This document shows positions 35,461 to 48,600 of a DNA stretch of 64,000 nt, in pieces (position 1 is the first letter of the stretch; every line of letters starts with the position of its first letter). The notes beneath the pieces were generated by a model. It was not told where the DNA came from. It saw nothing but the letters and a program-made list of their open reading frames with translations, and did not search any database. This stretch comes from Scleroderma bovista (taxonomy: Eukaryota; Basidiomycota; Agaricomycetes; Boletales; Sclerodermataceae). The stretch covers positions 1 to 64,000 of the forward strand of contig JAYMGJ010000149.1 in assembly GCA_037178675.1 (NCBI GenBank), given 5' to 3'. Both the position numbers and the translations under genes were made by a program.

Positions 35461-38230
35461 TCAGACAGTGGGTACCATACCACGTATACTCTCCGGCACG
35501 AGGGCAGCGGGGAGCCGCGCAATCTTGTCAAGTGGTGCACGCTTGGCGAGCGCAATCAGGTTCAAGCGGACGCGCTTCATAAGAGGATCGTCATCGTCGG
35601 GAGCATGTGGAGCCATGACATCGACATCCATAGCGATACCACCCTCTCCACTCTTGCCCCCATCCTCTATCTTCAACGCTCCCCCGGGTGCAGCCACAGT
35701 CGCCACGGCAGCATTCGCATCGGGAGCCACCTCGCTCCCAACCTCGGGGACAACTTCGTTCCCGACAAGTATACGCCACTGCAGCGCCTCCAATGCCTTT
35801 GCAGACCATATAAGCGCCCTTTCAATCGCTTCTCGTTCGCCTAGGACGTTGTTCTCCTTCTTGTCAACTTCCTGTGCCCCTCTCTCGTCTTCATCTTCTT
35901 CGTCTGCACTCCCATTCGCATTTTCAACACTCTTACCTGTACCAGTGCCCTCCAACATCGACGCCCGAGCAAGCTCCTCCGGACTGCGCAGAAGCGCTGC
36001 CATATCCAGTGGAGAGCGGAGAACTGCCAGTGTTGAAGATGCGGACGGGAGAGCGAGAATGCGTGCCAGGCCGGGGGATATGTCGTGTTGCCTGCCTTGT
36101 GCCTGTTCGTAAAAGTGTGGGGAAGGCGGTCGATGGGGATGCGCGAGGGGAACGGAATCGAAATTGGCATCGGGGTCCGGTTTGATGGGTGCTTCAACAC
36201 CGGGTTCGGATTCGTAAACAGGGGATGGGGGAGGGAAAGGCAATGACGAGCAGAAAACGTCGCGTAGAAGCGAGTGTCGCCCATGTGTAACTCTATCGAT
36301 GAGACGCGTCTCGACGTACCGTGCGAGTGGCATTCCGAGGGGCATTGCGTTCATTGCGGGCGCGGGGTGAGATGGGCCCTTGTAGGCCAGTCGTTAGTTA
36401 TTATAGCAGAAACATAATCTCGACGAAAGGCGGACGGGGAGAGTCCGACATACTCACCTGGATATCATCGACATCATCAATTTCATGGGGCCGAGACATA
36501 AACTCTGCTACGCTCCTCACATACGCATACCCTTGTGGTCCGCCGTATACCACGTCAATGAGGTAGTCACGCGCTTGGTTGGCAGCTTCGTCTGTCCAAA
36601 ACTCGGCTTCTCTACTTCCGCCTCCGTCTCCGCACTCCGCTGCACTTCCGTCTTCAGTCGGAACTGTTACGGCGGCGGGGGTATCATCCCGAAGAACAGC
36701 TGCAAATGCACCCCAATCCCCAGGAAGCGTATCCCTAGGCACAGCGGACTTTGACTGTCCACCTTCCTCGTCGTTCTCTGCATCTTTGAGACGGGATCGG
36801 GTAGGTGGATTGCGAGTTATTGTCCAGTGGCGGCGTGTCGTCCCGGGCCGGGGCCTTGGGGTGGTTGACGTGACGAGGGCAGGGGCTGGCGTCGTACTGG
36901 AGAAATGAGAGGGTAGTGGGTATATTTGTGGACGGGAAGGTGGATCCGGTACGAATACGCTGAGCACCGAGAATGGATCTTCCACTGCAACCCAAATTCA
37001 CATCGCCACCATTGCAAGACAGACGAGAAACTTACTCTCCGCATAATCCAGACTTCCATCCGCACTATAAGGTGGCCCTTCTTTTTCAAATCTCAGACGC
37101 TCTTTTTTTGTCTTATACCGTTTCCCTTTAATTTTGAGTGCGACCATGAGTTCGGAGAAGGGGGTCCCCGGAGGAAATGCGCCGACGCCTTCTTTGGATC
37201 CGGGTAGGCGGCCTTCAGCGTCCAAGCTCTCGGATATTGTGGAGCTCGCGCCTGCTTGTGCCTTGCGTGACCCTCTGGGTGCCCGTCTACCCAGTGTGGG
37301 CGCGGGCGTAGCACTCGGTGCAGGCGACGCACCAGGCATACTCCCGTCTATATCGCGTGGTGTCGACATATCCTCGTCGTCTATATTCACATTAACAATC
37401 CCCCCACCACCGGGATCGTCATCGTCATTCTCAATCTCGATATTCCAGTTCGTCTCGTACTCGATGACATGTGCAGATGCCTTTGAGATATGGTCGAGCC
37501 CCCATGCTTCGATCCGTTCTGCTTCGGAGTGATAGATTGATCCCGCAGGGTTGAATATTTTAGCGTTCATGGTGACGAGACGGAAGTCGGACTGTGTGAG
37601 AGGGCGCGTTAGCCGTCACGACGACGTAGCGCGGTCGTGAAGGGGACACACCACGAAATCCTCTAAAGAGCGGTATTTCCCCCTCTCTACTTTACTGGTC
37701 ATCGTTCCAAAATCCATTGGATTTTTGATCACGTCGGTGTATCCTGGGATGAGGGTAGCATCCACAGGTTTGAGGAAAAAGGCATAGTCATCCCTCCTGC
37801 TCCACTGTGGTCAGTACGGACATTTACTATCTCCATCTACACGGCCGCACCTTTTAATCTGATAGATGAGCTTGGCGAGGACATCTTTGAGCGGTTTAAG
37901 CTTGACCGGTCTCGGTGGGGCCTTCTTGGTGCTGTCTGCTGCGACGTTTGCCTTTGACTTGTTTCCTGCCTTTGCAGCTTTGAGTGCTCTGAGCGAAGGT
38001 AGCACCAGTGTGATTCCAGACTGAGTGAGTTGGCTTTTCGTGGATGTGGATGGCTGCTCTTCGTTTTGCATCGGTGACCTGGGAACGGAAAGATTCTTAT
38101 GTAAGACTGGTGAGGTTGTTTCTTGTTTTGTAAGCATATTAGTGCATTTAGACTTTGGAAGTACTCTGGAGCAACCCCTGCTCGGAGACACGAAAACGAC
38201 TTGATAGAACGAGGTATCCCGCCAAAGCAT
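35461..38230 (-). CDS. Bromodomain-containing protein, BRD7/BRD9-like
   Basis: Exons at 38230-37851, 37796-37652, 37591-37036, 36984-36458 and 36378-35461 keep frame and give about 841 residues. The bromodomain spans about residues 105-215: KPLKDVLAKLIYQIKR (helix Z), AFFLKPV...IPGYTDVIKNPMDFGTM (ZA loop), then NAKIFNPAG with the acetyl-lysine-reading Asn, and a final helix. BRD7/9 proteins belong to SWI/SNF-type chromatin remodellers and read acetylated histones in the nucleus. The rest is disordered, with Pro/Ser-rich and acidic stretches and a helical C-terminus. The start may be internal (Met at 38137), since the residues before it are not conserved-looking. The gene is convergent with its left neighbour. 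Confidence 0.78.
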
Positions 38231-39544
38231 AGTCCCTTATATCCAACGCACGAAGGTTAGCCGTCTCTTTCTCTCGTTGGGATTAATGATGTCTAACCGA
38301 GACTAGCATGACTGCGGTGGGCGATCATCCAACCAAGTCCTTAGAGAAACTTGCCATATGCTCCAGAATGCGCTAGGAAGAGGAACGGCGCGGAAAACGA
38401 GAGAGATGATCGCGATAGGGGCAGACTGATGCTTAGATGCAGAGAATTGCCGCGTCTACGCACCCGAGTACGAGCATGAATATGCAACTTCACTCTTGTT
38501 CCTACAGATCCCGCACATCTCCCACATCTTCGCGAACCTAATCATGTTCACGCATATGTTTGGTATTGGCGATTCTCTCCGACGGATCACAAAAGATATA
38601 CTCTGTCCGTTTCTCATCCTCGTTTAACCCGTTGTAAGTACCTCTCACCTCAGCTCTGAGGAGAGAGATGCTGACGTCAGTCTTTATCCTCAAAGCTGAG
38701 GCGAGACCCTGGGCCTTATCTGATATTTGCCACCAGTACGCTGTCAATTATACTTAGTAGCCCACTGTGCTGCGTAACTATTCATTTAGTGCATGGAGGC
38801 TCATTTCCCTATACATACTACTTGACTAGTTAGTTGTGTAGGTGAGTCAGTTGACAGTTCAATTATGTGTCTATGTGACGCTAGTCTGGCCGTCATAGTG
38901 GCGGACAAGAGCTGGAGGAGCGCAGGTGAATACCTGTCTCGACGAGGGACCTGGTTTACAGTGCTGAGCGCGGGTCTGATGCGTCATTATGCGAGTGGAG
39001 GTGGAGATCGCGGCGCGCGTGTTCGGTGCAACAAAAGGGGGTCAGCGTGTCCTTCGGCATTGTGGCGTCGAGTGATTAGTGAGAGGAAGTACAGTAGCAG
39101 TACAGTAAAGAGAGGGAAAGAAAGTACAGATGGAAGTCGATTAGATTGGGGTCGGATAGTAAGTATGTAGTTCAGTTTCAAACCGAGTAGTGATTGTGGT
39201 CGACGTACGTGTCTTGGATTCGATCGTCGCAGGGACTGGATACTATCACTCACTGATCTACGCAGCCGCCACGATCCATCCATCCATGCGCGCCGACTGC
39301 GTGCACAAGTGATAAAAAGACGCTGGTAATAGCACATACATAAAACTAAACAAGTGCGTGGGAATAGGATGAACTCAACTTCGAGCGACTTGCTCACCAC
39401 AACACACGGCGATCACAACGACATCCAGCATCTCAGAGGATACCCAGCATCATCTCATCTATCTAGTACCAATATCTCACATCATACCCACGAACTCACA
39501 CGCTACTCGCTTTGCTCAGAATTTTGCTCTCAACTTAAATCACA
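38231..39544. other. Intergenic region between divergent bromodomain and FGGY kinase genes
   Basis: About 1.3 kb between two start codons on opposite strands, so it should hold both promoters. The stretch shortly before 39545 is rich in CAC/ATC runs. I see no further gene. Confidence 0.4.
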
Positions 39545-42500
39545 ATGGCACCAGGGCAAAAATCGGGACCAGCCCTTTTTCTAGGACTTGAACTTGCTAC
39601 AGATCAACTACGCGCATCGATCATCGATGAAAGTTTGGAACTCGTAGGTGTGGAATGTGTCGATTTCGACTCGGAGTTGTCGGAGTATCAGTGAGTCTAC
39701 ATCCCATTCGTGTCTCTGTGCCAGCGCTCGTCGCCCGTGCACATGGACCCGATGCGCCGATCGCTCCTTCTCGGGGTTACGCCCACCCATACGCACCACG
39801 AACCCACGCAGACAGCGATCTGACACCCTTGTAGAACACAGGGCGGCATATTCACAACCCCAGGCGATGCATACACCACGCCCGTCGATATGTGGGTGAA
39901 AGCACTTGGTGCGACTGCGTTTCGCGGGATCAAATTTTTACAAGGTATACTAATTTTGGAACTTTTTTTTGCCAATTCTTCGATCGTCTTCCGCGCCATC
40001 GTCACGTGCGTCCCCTCGTATACCATCAAGACTTTTTGCTGGAGAAGCTCGCACGGAATCACGATATCACGCGAATAAAAGCCATCGGGGGATGCGCACA
40101 GGTGCGCACTTCCTCTCTCGCGACTCAGAGGTTCCGTGCTCACCCGCTACTTAGTACGCTGTCGTCTGGTGGAAATCCACACCGATACCCTCCTTCCCCG
40201 CCCTCGACCCACGCCTCCCCTTGCACTCCCAACTACCCCCAAACACATTCTCACTCGCCAACACACCCGTCGCACAAGACACGTCTGCACACACGCATGC
40301 ACTCGCACTCGAGGCCCTGCTCGGTGGCCCAGATATGATGGCCGCTCGCGTAGGAACATGCGCAAATGCTTCTCTTCTCTCTGCACAGCTCCTTCGAGTG
40401 CGTGAATCGTGGACATCCGACGTATGGGCGAGGACAGGTAAGATACAACTAGCAAGTACGTTCTTGGCTAGCATGATGGTTGGCGAATGGGTGTGCATGG
40501 GCGAGGCAGAGGCGTGCGCGACGGGGATGTGGACCCATGTGGCTGCGCAGGGAGGTCACTGGGACGATGGCGTTCTTGAGATTATTGGAGGGAGTCGAGA
40601 GGAGGGAAGGAGGATTAGGAATTGGTTAGGCGACGTGGATATGGTGAGTGGACGAAAAACAGCGAATCTCTCTCGGTATATATGTGAGCGATATGGATTC
40701 GAGCCTGGTATGTTCATAATGCCTTTGATGATGTCTGCGGTATTGACCTTTCCATTATGCTAGACACGATCGTGACACCGTTCACGTCGGATTATCTCTC
40801 TGCGTACCTATCTGTCTGTCCATCACCAGGAGACGCCGTACTCTCATTTGGTCCTATGGATACCCTCATGACACCCGCGCAGCACTACGTTCCTACGAGG
40901 CTATATAGCTTGTTTCCGCACCCTGCGCAGGATGTCGGCGAAAAGAGGCGATACATCGCAATGCTAAATAGCAGGTAATGCCCGACTGCCTTTGTGTGAC
41001 TAAATTGGCTCACTCTCTTCCAGAAACGCAGATGTCCCTCGTGCACTCGTACGGGACATGTATACAAAAAGCTGGAGCGCATTTGATCGGCTTGTCGCCA
41101 TCGTCCCCCCAGGGGGCTCTATTGGGTACGTCTCTCCGCCTTCCATATCTCATTCCCCCCATGACCGACACGCGTTTCAGCCTCGACGACAAACTTTTCA
41201 GCTTCTGGCTCCTCCAAGCAGACAGCTTCCCGCTTTCGCACGTCAAAGGCATCTACCGCTTTGAAACCGGCATCAAAGTCAACGAATTCCGCGATCTCCG
41301 GGCCAACCCACGATGTCTGCTCGAGAGCCAAGTTCTGTCGTTCCGAGTGCGCTGGTCGCGTATGATTTCGACGGGTGTACTTGGCTCTAGTGTGAATCGA
41401 AGTCGCGGTGTTAATGTTCAATCAGGGACGCCTAGTTCCGCTACCTTTCTTTCTCCGTCGTCCTCGTCCTCGTCTACGCCTCTTACGTCGCTCTCTTCAC
41501 TCACGACCCTCTCCCTCCCATCCTCTTCCTCCTCAATCCCGTCAAACCCCTCCAACTTGTCAAACGTATCAACCTCCAACTCCCGCGCCACAACCCTCGG
41601 CCTCTCGTTCGATCCCTATGACTACACCCCCCTCCCACACCGCATCCTCGTAACAGGTGCAGCAGCCAATTTCCCCTCTGTTGCCAACCTCGTCGGCGAC
41701 ATATTCAACGCACCTGTGTTCATGCCCAATACGCAAATCGATTCCGCACAGGTGGTTCCGCACAGGAATGCACCTGCTGCAGGGTTCGCATCGAGAGGAG
41801 CGTTGGGTGGGGCTTATTATGCGAGGTGGATATGGGGGAAGGAGAGGCACCACCACTCGGGGACTGCAGTTGGATCTGGATCTGGAGTTGGGGGTGGGGC
41901 CGGATCAGGGGCGGGGAGGGGCCTGGGAGGATTCGAAGAGGAGATAAGGAGATTACATGGGAAGAGATGGGTTGCGAGCGGGAGCACGCTGTTGCGCACG
42001 AGTGCCGGTGGCGCCGGAGGGATAGGAGGGAGCGGAGGAAATAGCGGGACGAGTACGCCGTTTGCTGGAAGGTCTGGGTTGGGGTCGACCGTATTTGCCG
42101 AGGAGGAAGAGGATGAGATGGAGGAGATGGAGAGGAATAGCGGTGGCAGTGCTCTGGGAGGTGGAATTGGCAGCGGCACAGGAAACACAGGGGGGGGACT
42201 ACTGATGGCACCTGCATCCGTGTTCGCGGGTGGTTTCGCAGATCGGGATTTAGGCCGCATGCGTATGCTCACAGGGGCCTCGTCCGATATATCTACCTCG
42301 GGACCCTCACTCTCCTCTTCGGCATATGCGACGGGCGACGCCTCGGTGGGTGCGGGCGGATCAAGTCCAAGCGGAGGGGTCGGTGCGGGCGCGGGCGCCA
42401 GCGGGAGTGGGGGCACATCTACAACGACACTCACGCCGGTCACAGCCCTGCCCACGTCCGACTCAGAAGCGCAGATCGGACTGGCAAAAGTGGCGGAAGC

Positions 42501-42585
42501 GGACGTGGATGCGTTTATGACGTATGCGGCGATTGTGCCAGAGTATTGCAGGTTGGAGGGGATGTTGTGTAAGTCGCTTGTCTAG
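39545..42585 (+). CDS. D-xylulose kinase-like FGGY carbohydrate kinase with a large Gly/Ser insertion
   Basis: Seven exons (39545-39690, 39835-39908, 40031-40101, 40155-40707, 40764-40974, 41024-41125, 41181-42585) give about 853 residues, against about 550-600 for typical xylulokinases. The enzyme family phosphorylates D-xylulose and feeds the pentose phosphate pathway. Matching blocks are LFLGLELATDQLRASIID, TQGGIFTTPG, DMWVKAL, ITRIKAIGG, VVWWKSTPIPSL, IVTPFTSDYLSAYL, GDAVLSFGPMDTL and ILVTGAAANFPSVANLVGDIFNAPV. Within the C-terminal FGGY domain, a Ser-rich loop and then about 200 residues of Gly/Ser/Glu low complexity are inserted before the final helix (DVDAFMTYAAIVPEYCRLEGML). Several signature residues differ from classical FGGY kinases. 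Orthology is likely; activity is less certain. Confidence 0.78.
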
Positions 42586-43176
42586 CGCTAACACGCCGTG
42601 TCATGTTGAAAAACGGTATTGTACGGCGATGAGGCCTTGAGGCCTGAGTCGGATGGTGTCGTACATACGTGTATGTATTTATGGAAGATATATGGCGCTT
42701 CTAGCTTGGATAGTAGACCCGTTACTAGTAGATAAATCAATTGTTTGGTTGTTCAGAAGTCACTGTCTAGCCTATCACTTCAATGATTTTCGGAGGCATT
42801 GCTTGTATGTATACTTAGTACTTGTCCGTCACCACCTTACTACACCATCATCCGTCCTGACACGAGCCATTCCAGGAAACCTCAGCTGGGGCATGTCGGT
42901 TCTAAGGAACGCTTGCGTTTCGAACGGACTTGTCCGGAATATATAATATTGCAAAGCTTCTGACCCCCGAGGACAGTAGTTAGGAACTCCCCCGACAAAA
43001 TGGATTTTCTGTTGCGAGGCTTTCCGATTACCGGGACTTCGCGAAGTTGGACGGCATTACGCTCAGCCTGCGCAGGTTTCCTCCTCGATCCGATGTTCTG
43101 CCTTAATCAATCTGCCTTTGACCATACTGTCTCAACTACCTGAGATCTTTGACCATTTTACTCTCTCCAGAGCATC
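42586..43176. other. Intergenic region, FGGY kinase 3' end to transporter 5' end
   Basis: About 590 bp with no supported gene; it should contain the kinase terminator region and the transporter promoter. Confidence 0.4.
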
Positions 43177-45139
43177 ATGGATAACGGTCACCGCACTGAG
43201 AATCCTACAGTCATCGTTGCGCTTGATGCACTTTACAGACAAGATACCACACAATCGACCCTACCAGTGGGTAAGGTTTCTCTCAACTTGTCACCCACAC
43301 TGTCCGTAGCTTTCGACTACGAGAGGCCTACCCTCCCTAGTCCGCCTGATTTTCCCGATGGGGGTCTGCGAGCGTGGTCTGTTGTAATTGGAGTGAGCAC
43401 ACAGATCATTGCATATTTCTGCTCTAATGGATTATTTCACGGATACAGGCTCTTTTAATGTCTTTTGCTACGTGAGCTAGGCTTCACTTCTGAGCGAATG
43501 TTTCTGCTTCCGTGACTAATCACTGGTCTTGCATAGTTTCGGTTGGGTCAACTCCTTTGGCGTAAGTACATCTAATTGAACGACAATTATAATCTGTCTC
43601 AAAAAATTTACAGATATTTCAGACATACTATCAGCAAAACACCTTCCAAAACTACTCCGCTTCAAGTATTGCATGGATAGGATCTACACAGTATGGTCTT
43701 ATTTTTGTCCCTGTACGTATCCTTGCCTTCTCGACCATAAACTACGTTCATTCCTGGTTCCACCAGGCATTATTCACAGGCCGCTTGCTCGACCTCGGTT
43801 ACTACAATGGTCCGCTTGCCATTAGCAGTGTCATTTACGTCGCTGCATTGGTATGCGTCAATAGATAATTGATGGCTTCTCACTGATGTTGACGTTTGTA
43901 GTTTCTTGTGGCTGAGTGCAAGACTTATACGCAAGTTATGTTATGTCAGGGTGCGGCAACAGGGGTTAGTGCTCGTTCTCCCAATCATTTAGAAATGGCT
44001 GATATAGCTCCAGTTCTTTGCTGGGGTGCTTTTCGGCACCTGTCCTGCAATCGTCTCTCACTGGTGTATGTTTGGGCGCCCGCACTGTTTATAGTGGCTC
44101 ACTGATAAAATTTCAGTCTTGAGGAAGCGATCTCAAGCTTTCGGCGTCCTTGCAATGGGGTCGAGCATAGGCGGCACTGTATTTCCGATATTGGTACAGC
44201 AGCTCTTTAATAAAGTCGGCTTTCGGTGGACTATACGCATCACAGCGTTCATCCTTACTCTATCAGTGTTGGCTGCGAATTTGGTTCGTGTCCTCCGTCC
44301 ACCGCCTCACTTAGCTCTGTTAACTCTGCTATTAGCTACTTCGCCCCCGCCTGCCGCCATCTAACATGAGGGGAGGGTTATTTAACTGGGCGGCTTTCAA
44401 AAATCCAGCATTCACATGCTGTGGTAAGATAGCCTTTTATATCCAGAGTCTCGTGTCTAATAGACATGCCAGTCGTTGCTTATAATGTGGCGTTACTTGG
44501 CCTCTATGTTCCTCTCATCTACCTCGACCTCTCAGGCCAAGCTGCGGGACTCTCACCAAAATTCACATTTTACTTGATTTCTATTGCCAATTGTGCCTCT
44601 CTAATTGGGCGTCTGTCTTCTGGAATCCTTGCGGACAGATATGGGGCCCTGAATACGCTGATCCCCACCACATTGATCGGTGGCCTCATGACCCTCATGT
44701 GGCCCTTTGTAACCTCTCACGTTGCTCCTTTGGTGGCCGTGACGATCATATATGGCTGTACTACGGGTGCATTTGTCAGTCTGCTCCCGAGCGCACCAGC
44801 TCGTCTGGGTGGAATGAGTGATGCAGGCAGAAGGTACGTCCATAGCCCCCATTGTGATTAAGTGACTGCATGATTTACTTCGTTTTCTTTAGGATTGGCA
44901 TGGCAATTACAGCTATAGTGAGACTGTTCCAACTCACCCTATCTGCTCATCCATTTAATTTCTGTGTCTTAGTCTTTCGGCGCAGCGGGGGGACCGCCAC
45001 TTGCTGGTGTCATACAAACGACATCCGGTGGATTTAAGGACGTCGGTTTGTATTCTGGCGGAGTGATTATCGTCGCATGTATACTTTTGGTCATCACTCG
45101 ACGACTGGCTCTGGGAAAGTGGACTGGAAAGTTCTAAGC
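43177..45139 (+). CDS. Major facilitator superfamily transporter, monocarboxylate (SLC16-like) type
   Basis: A chain of about twelve short exons keeps frame. The start of the membrane domain carries the family motif PDGGLRAWSVVIG, then GALLMSFATFGWVNSFG, YYQQNTFQNYSASSIAWIGS, FTGRLLDLGY, GLQFFAGVLFGTCPAIVSHWF, RKRSQAFGVLAMGSSIGGTV, a central cytoplasmic loop RLPPSNMRGGLFNW, and a second half with LIGRLSSGILADRYG and GAAGGPPLAGVIQ. About twelve membrane helices are expected, in the plasma or organelle membrane. Fungal members move monocarboxylates, riboflavin or other small organic solutes; the substrate cannot be told. One acceptor near 44345 was chosen over a read-through frame because it restores the loop. 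The gene is followed by PMS1 on the same strand after about 520 bp. Confidence 0.82.
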
Positions 45140-45657
45140 AGCCGCATGCCAACACGAGTTCGTGCAGGGCTAATTATTTCCTTTTGTCTTTATTTTCCCC
45201 TTGGTAGTAGGAAGATCCACTAAATCCATTAACATCAGTGCAGGCAGTTGATGGTAGTATCCCTACCAATGCATTTAAGTTGATTGGCATCTGAAACGAA
45301 ACAAATAAGTCTGGCGGAAAAATGGACATGCTGATGATGCAAAGACTGAAAAGGGAGGGGGGGTCTCTAGATGATGATCTACTAGATGTCAAGCCAGGTT
45401 GGGTAATCAGAGAAAGGACAACATGATGTGCTGGTATTTTCCACTTTGAATTTTCAGTTGAAAGGTGTTGAGCCATTCCGAGAAGTGGGTTTTCAGAGGT
45501 TCTTTAATAACGAGAGGGTGAAAGGAACAATGTGACGGGATCCTAGGCTGAGTGACTGGGGGGAATAGGGGTTACGGTATCATTGTTGGTCATGACGTCA
45601 TACTCGGAAATCGCCGACCCTCGACCGTGTTTCTTTCTCGTTTCTTTCGTGGTTGAA
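45140..45657. other. Intergenic region between the transporter and PMS1
   Basis: About 520 bp without a supported gene. An ATG at 45592, in frame with PMS1, lies in this stretch, but the conserved protein starts at 45658. Confidence 0.4.
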
Positions 45658-48600
45658 ATGTCTCACAATGAAGGCATCCGGGCAATCGACTCCCACTCAG
45701 TCCACAGAATCACATCTGGACAGGTTATTGTTGACTTACAATCAGCCATCAAAGAACTCGTCGAAAATGCACTCGACGCAGGTGCATCTATCATTGGTGG
45801 GTAGTATCCTGAAGAGTGCCAGTGCTGGAATTCACCCTCTCTCGAAAAGACGTCCGATTTCAAAACTATGGACTCAAATCCATCGAAGTTGTCGATAACG
45901 GAACAGGAATAGCACCACACGACTACGACAGTATCGGTGAGTGAACTCTGCCTTACCCCCACTCCATCCACCTACACGTTTCCACTCACGCATATTCTCG
46001 AAGCCCTAAAGCACTATACCTCCAAACTATCTTCGTTCGAAGATCTTACGCGCGTTCGCACGTTCGGATTCAGAGGAGAAGCACTTTCCTCGCTATGTGC
46101 CCTTAGCGACGGTGTCACAGTAACTACCGCAACTGCATCAGATGCACCTATGGGAACAATCCTTGAAATAGATAGGAATGGCCGGGTGAAGAATCGGAAT
46201 GGAAAAATTGCTCGTCAGGTATGTCTAATGTACCAGCTAGTTTCTTAGTATCGTGACATACATGCATTTCCATGTAGCGCGGAACGACTGTGGCGGTGTC
46301 TGCACCGTTCAAGCCCCTCCCAGTACGTCGTAAAGAACTGGAAAGAAACATTAAACGCGAGTTTAATAAAGCCCTTAATATGCTGTATGCATATGCACTT
46401 GTGCCGTGTTCTGGAGATAAGGGTGTACGGATGACAGTGACGAATCTGGCCGAGGGAGGGTAAGTGTCGAATGTCATATTAGATACGAATTTAACGATTG
46501 CGTTTTCAGGCGAAAGAGCGTACTTCTTAAAACGGACGGAACGCCCTCCTTACGATCATCCGCTACAGCGCTCTGGGGAACACGCGCACTCGATAGTGTC
46601 ATTCAGCTGGACCTGTCCTTCGATGTCCAACCCGACAAGGTTGCTGTTAGAAGACAGAGCCAGGGAAATCCAGATCGAGAGCAGGCATTGTCTGCGATTA
46701 CGAATGTCAAAGTGAAGGGGCTCGTGTCCAAGTTTACAGTAGGAGCTGGAAGAACGTCGAGTGATCGACAGTTCTTTTTCGTCAATGGGCGGCCGTATAA
46801 TCCTGGCAAGGTAAGTTGTACATTGCTTGGGTTATTCTTTCGCGCATGTACCGGTGCCCGATACTGATGCTAACACTGCACAACCATGGACAGGTGCAAA
46901 AAGCATTCAACGAAGTGTACCGTTCATTCAATCCGAACCAATCCCCATTTATCGTGGCCGATTTCATTCTCCCTACAAGTGCGTCGCGTTGACCTCGTTC
47001 TCTTCATTTGTATCTTGCGGAGCTAAAGTGCGGATATGCGTACAGATACGTGCGATATTAATGTGAGCCCGGATAAGAGAACAATCTTCTTGCATAGTGA
47101 GAATAATCTTGTGCAGGCGCTAAAGGTGCGTAGCGGATTTCCAGTTTAGGTTGTGATATATACTCACTGGCTTCTTCTGTACACATATAACTGTACAAAC
47201 GACGCCAATTAGGAATCCCTCGAAGCGGCATTTGAGTCTTCACGCTCGACGTTTGATGTTTCCACCCAATCTCAACCGTCCGCACATACGCAGACCAAAC
47301 ACAAGGAGAAAGTACACTCGCACGTGTCGCCATCTCCGACTTCGCATCCACCTCCACCTCAGACCTCGGGTGCGTCCACGGGATCTGCAGACGCAGGACC
47401 TACACATACGCAGCAGAAACGACGACAGGGTGCCGAATTGAGCGGATTTGGTGCACCGCATCTATTGCTCGAGTCACCCACTTGCGAGGATGAGGAAGAT
47501 GAGGATCAGAACAGACCTCCATCTCCGACGCTTGTTGCGTCTTCATCTGATGCTCGTGCGCGTAAGGGAGCACGGACATCGGGCGGGGTCAAGGGTATTC
47601 ATGACGGTAGACGAGAGCCGCTGTTCTTTTCTGATGACGAGGGCGAGGACACAACAATGCCGATAGCCAAAGCCAAGGACACGTCGAGCGCCTCGTCGTC
47701 TTCTGTGGCTCCTCTCGTATCTAAGCCTGCATCAGGTTCCATATCTAGGCCTACACTTGCACCTGCATCCCGTTCTGCTCCTACGCCAGATGCGCATCGT
47801 GTCAAGCCACGCTCAGTGCAGACTGTGCTTAATACGAGAGGCGCAGCGTGGAATTTGACGCGGGACGTGGATGCAGATTCGAGTGCAGGGACTGGGAGCG
47901 AAGATGGAAACTCGAATGGGGAATTGAGTAGACAGTATGCGAATAGGGACGTGGGCGGGCGACTTATGAAACGGGCTAGATTGTCAGACGTGCGCGCTGG
48001 TCCCGTCCAAGTGGATGAGGTTGAGAGTGAAGAACAGGGCGAAGACAACGCGATGGATGTGGACGCCGTACCAGGCAAAGCGCGCAAGCCACCCTCGGTT
48101 TCGGATGGACAGAAGGCGAAGTCAACTCTATCTACGAGACAGAGTCCTTCTTCACAAGAGACCCTTGCTCTTCTCTCCGAGGACGAGGCTGAAGGCGTGA
48201 TGGACGTCGATTCTGTGGGCCTGTCGAAGGAGCGACGAATATCCCTGCCAGAAGTGACATCACTGCGTGCGTGCGAACACGTCTCCGGGTCGAGAGTACT
48301 AGCCCGAGCAGAATCAGATGATCCTATCATAGATCTCACCACGGATGGCTGGGACGTCAGCCCGACGCTCGTAGGGAGCTCTGCTCAAGGTCCAAAGTCA
48401 AAACCGAAACCATGCATCATACCTGATGGAGAAGATGATGTGAACAGAAGCAAAGGGAAAGGGGCCTCATGTGCCGTCCTCCGCGTCGACGTGGAGCGTC
48501 TACAAACGTATTATGGCGATTGCCGTCGCGCACGCTCGACGTCCGTAAAGATCTACCCCAAGCCTGAAGCAATGAAGAGGAACAAGACCGCAGTTGAACA

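Noticed and set aside
35426..36112. Plus-strand Ser-rich open frame of 228 codons
   Set aside because: It is antisense to the C-terminal exon of the bromodomain protein, whose splice chain is consistent.
41720..42455. Long minus-strand open frames rich in Pro and Ser opposite the FGGY kinase
   Set aside because: They are the complement of Gly/Ser-rich, high-GC coding sequence and have no independent features.
47599..48342. Minus-strand open frame of 247 codons
   Set aside because: It is antisense to the acidic linker exon of PMS1.
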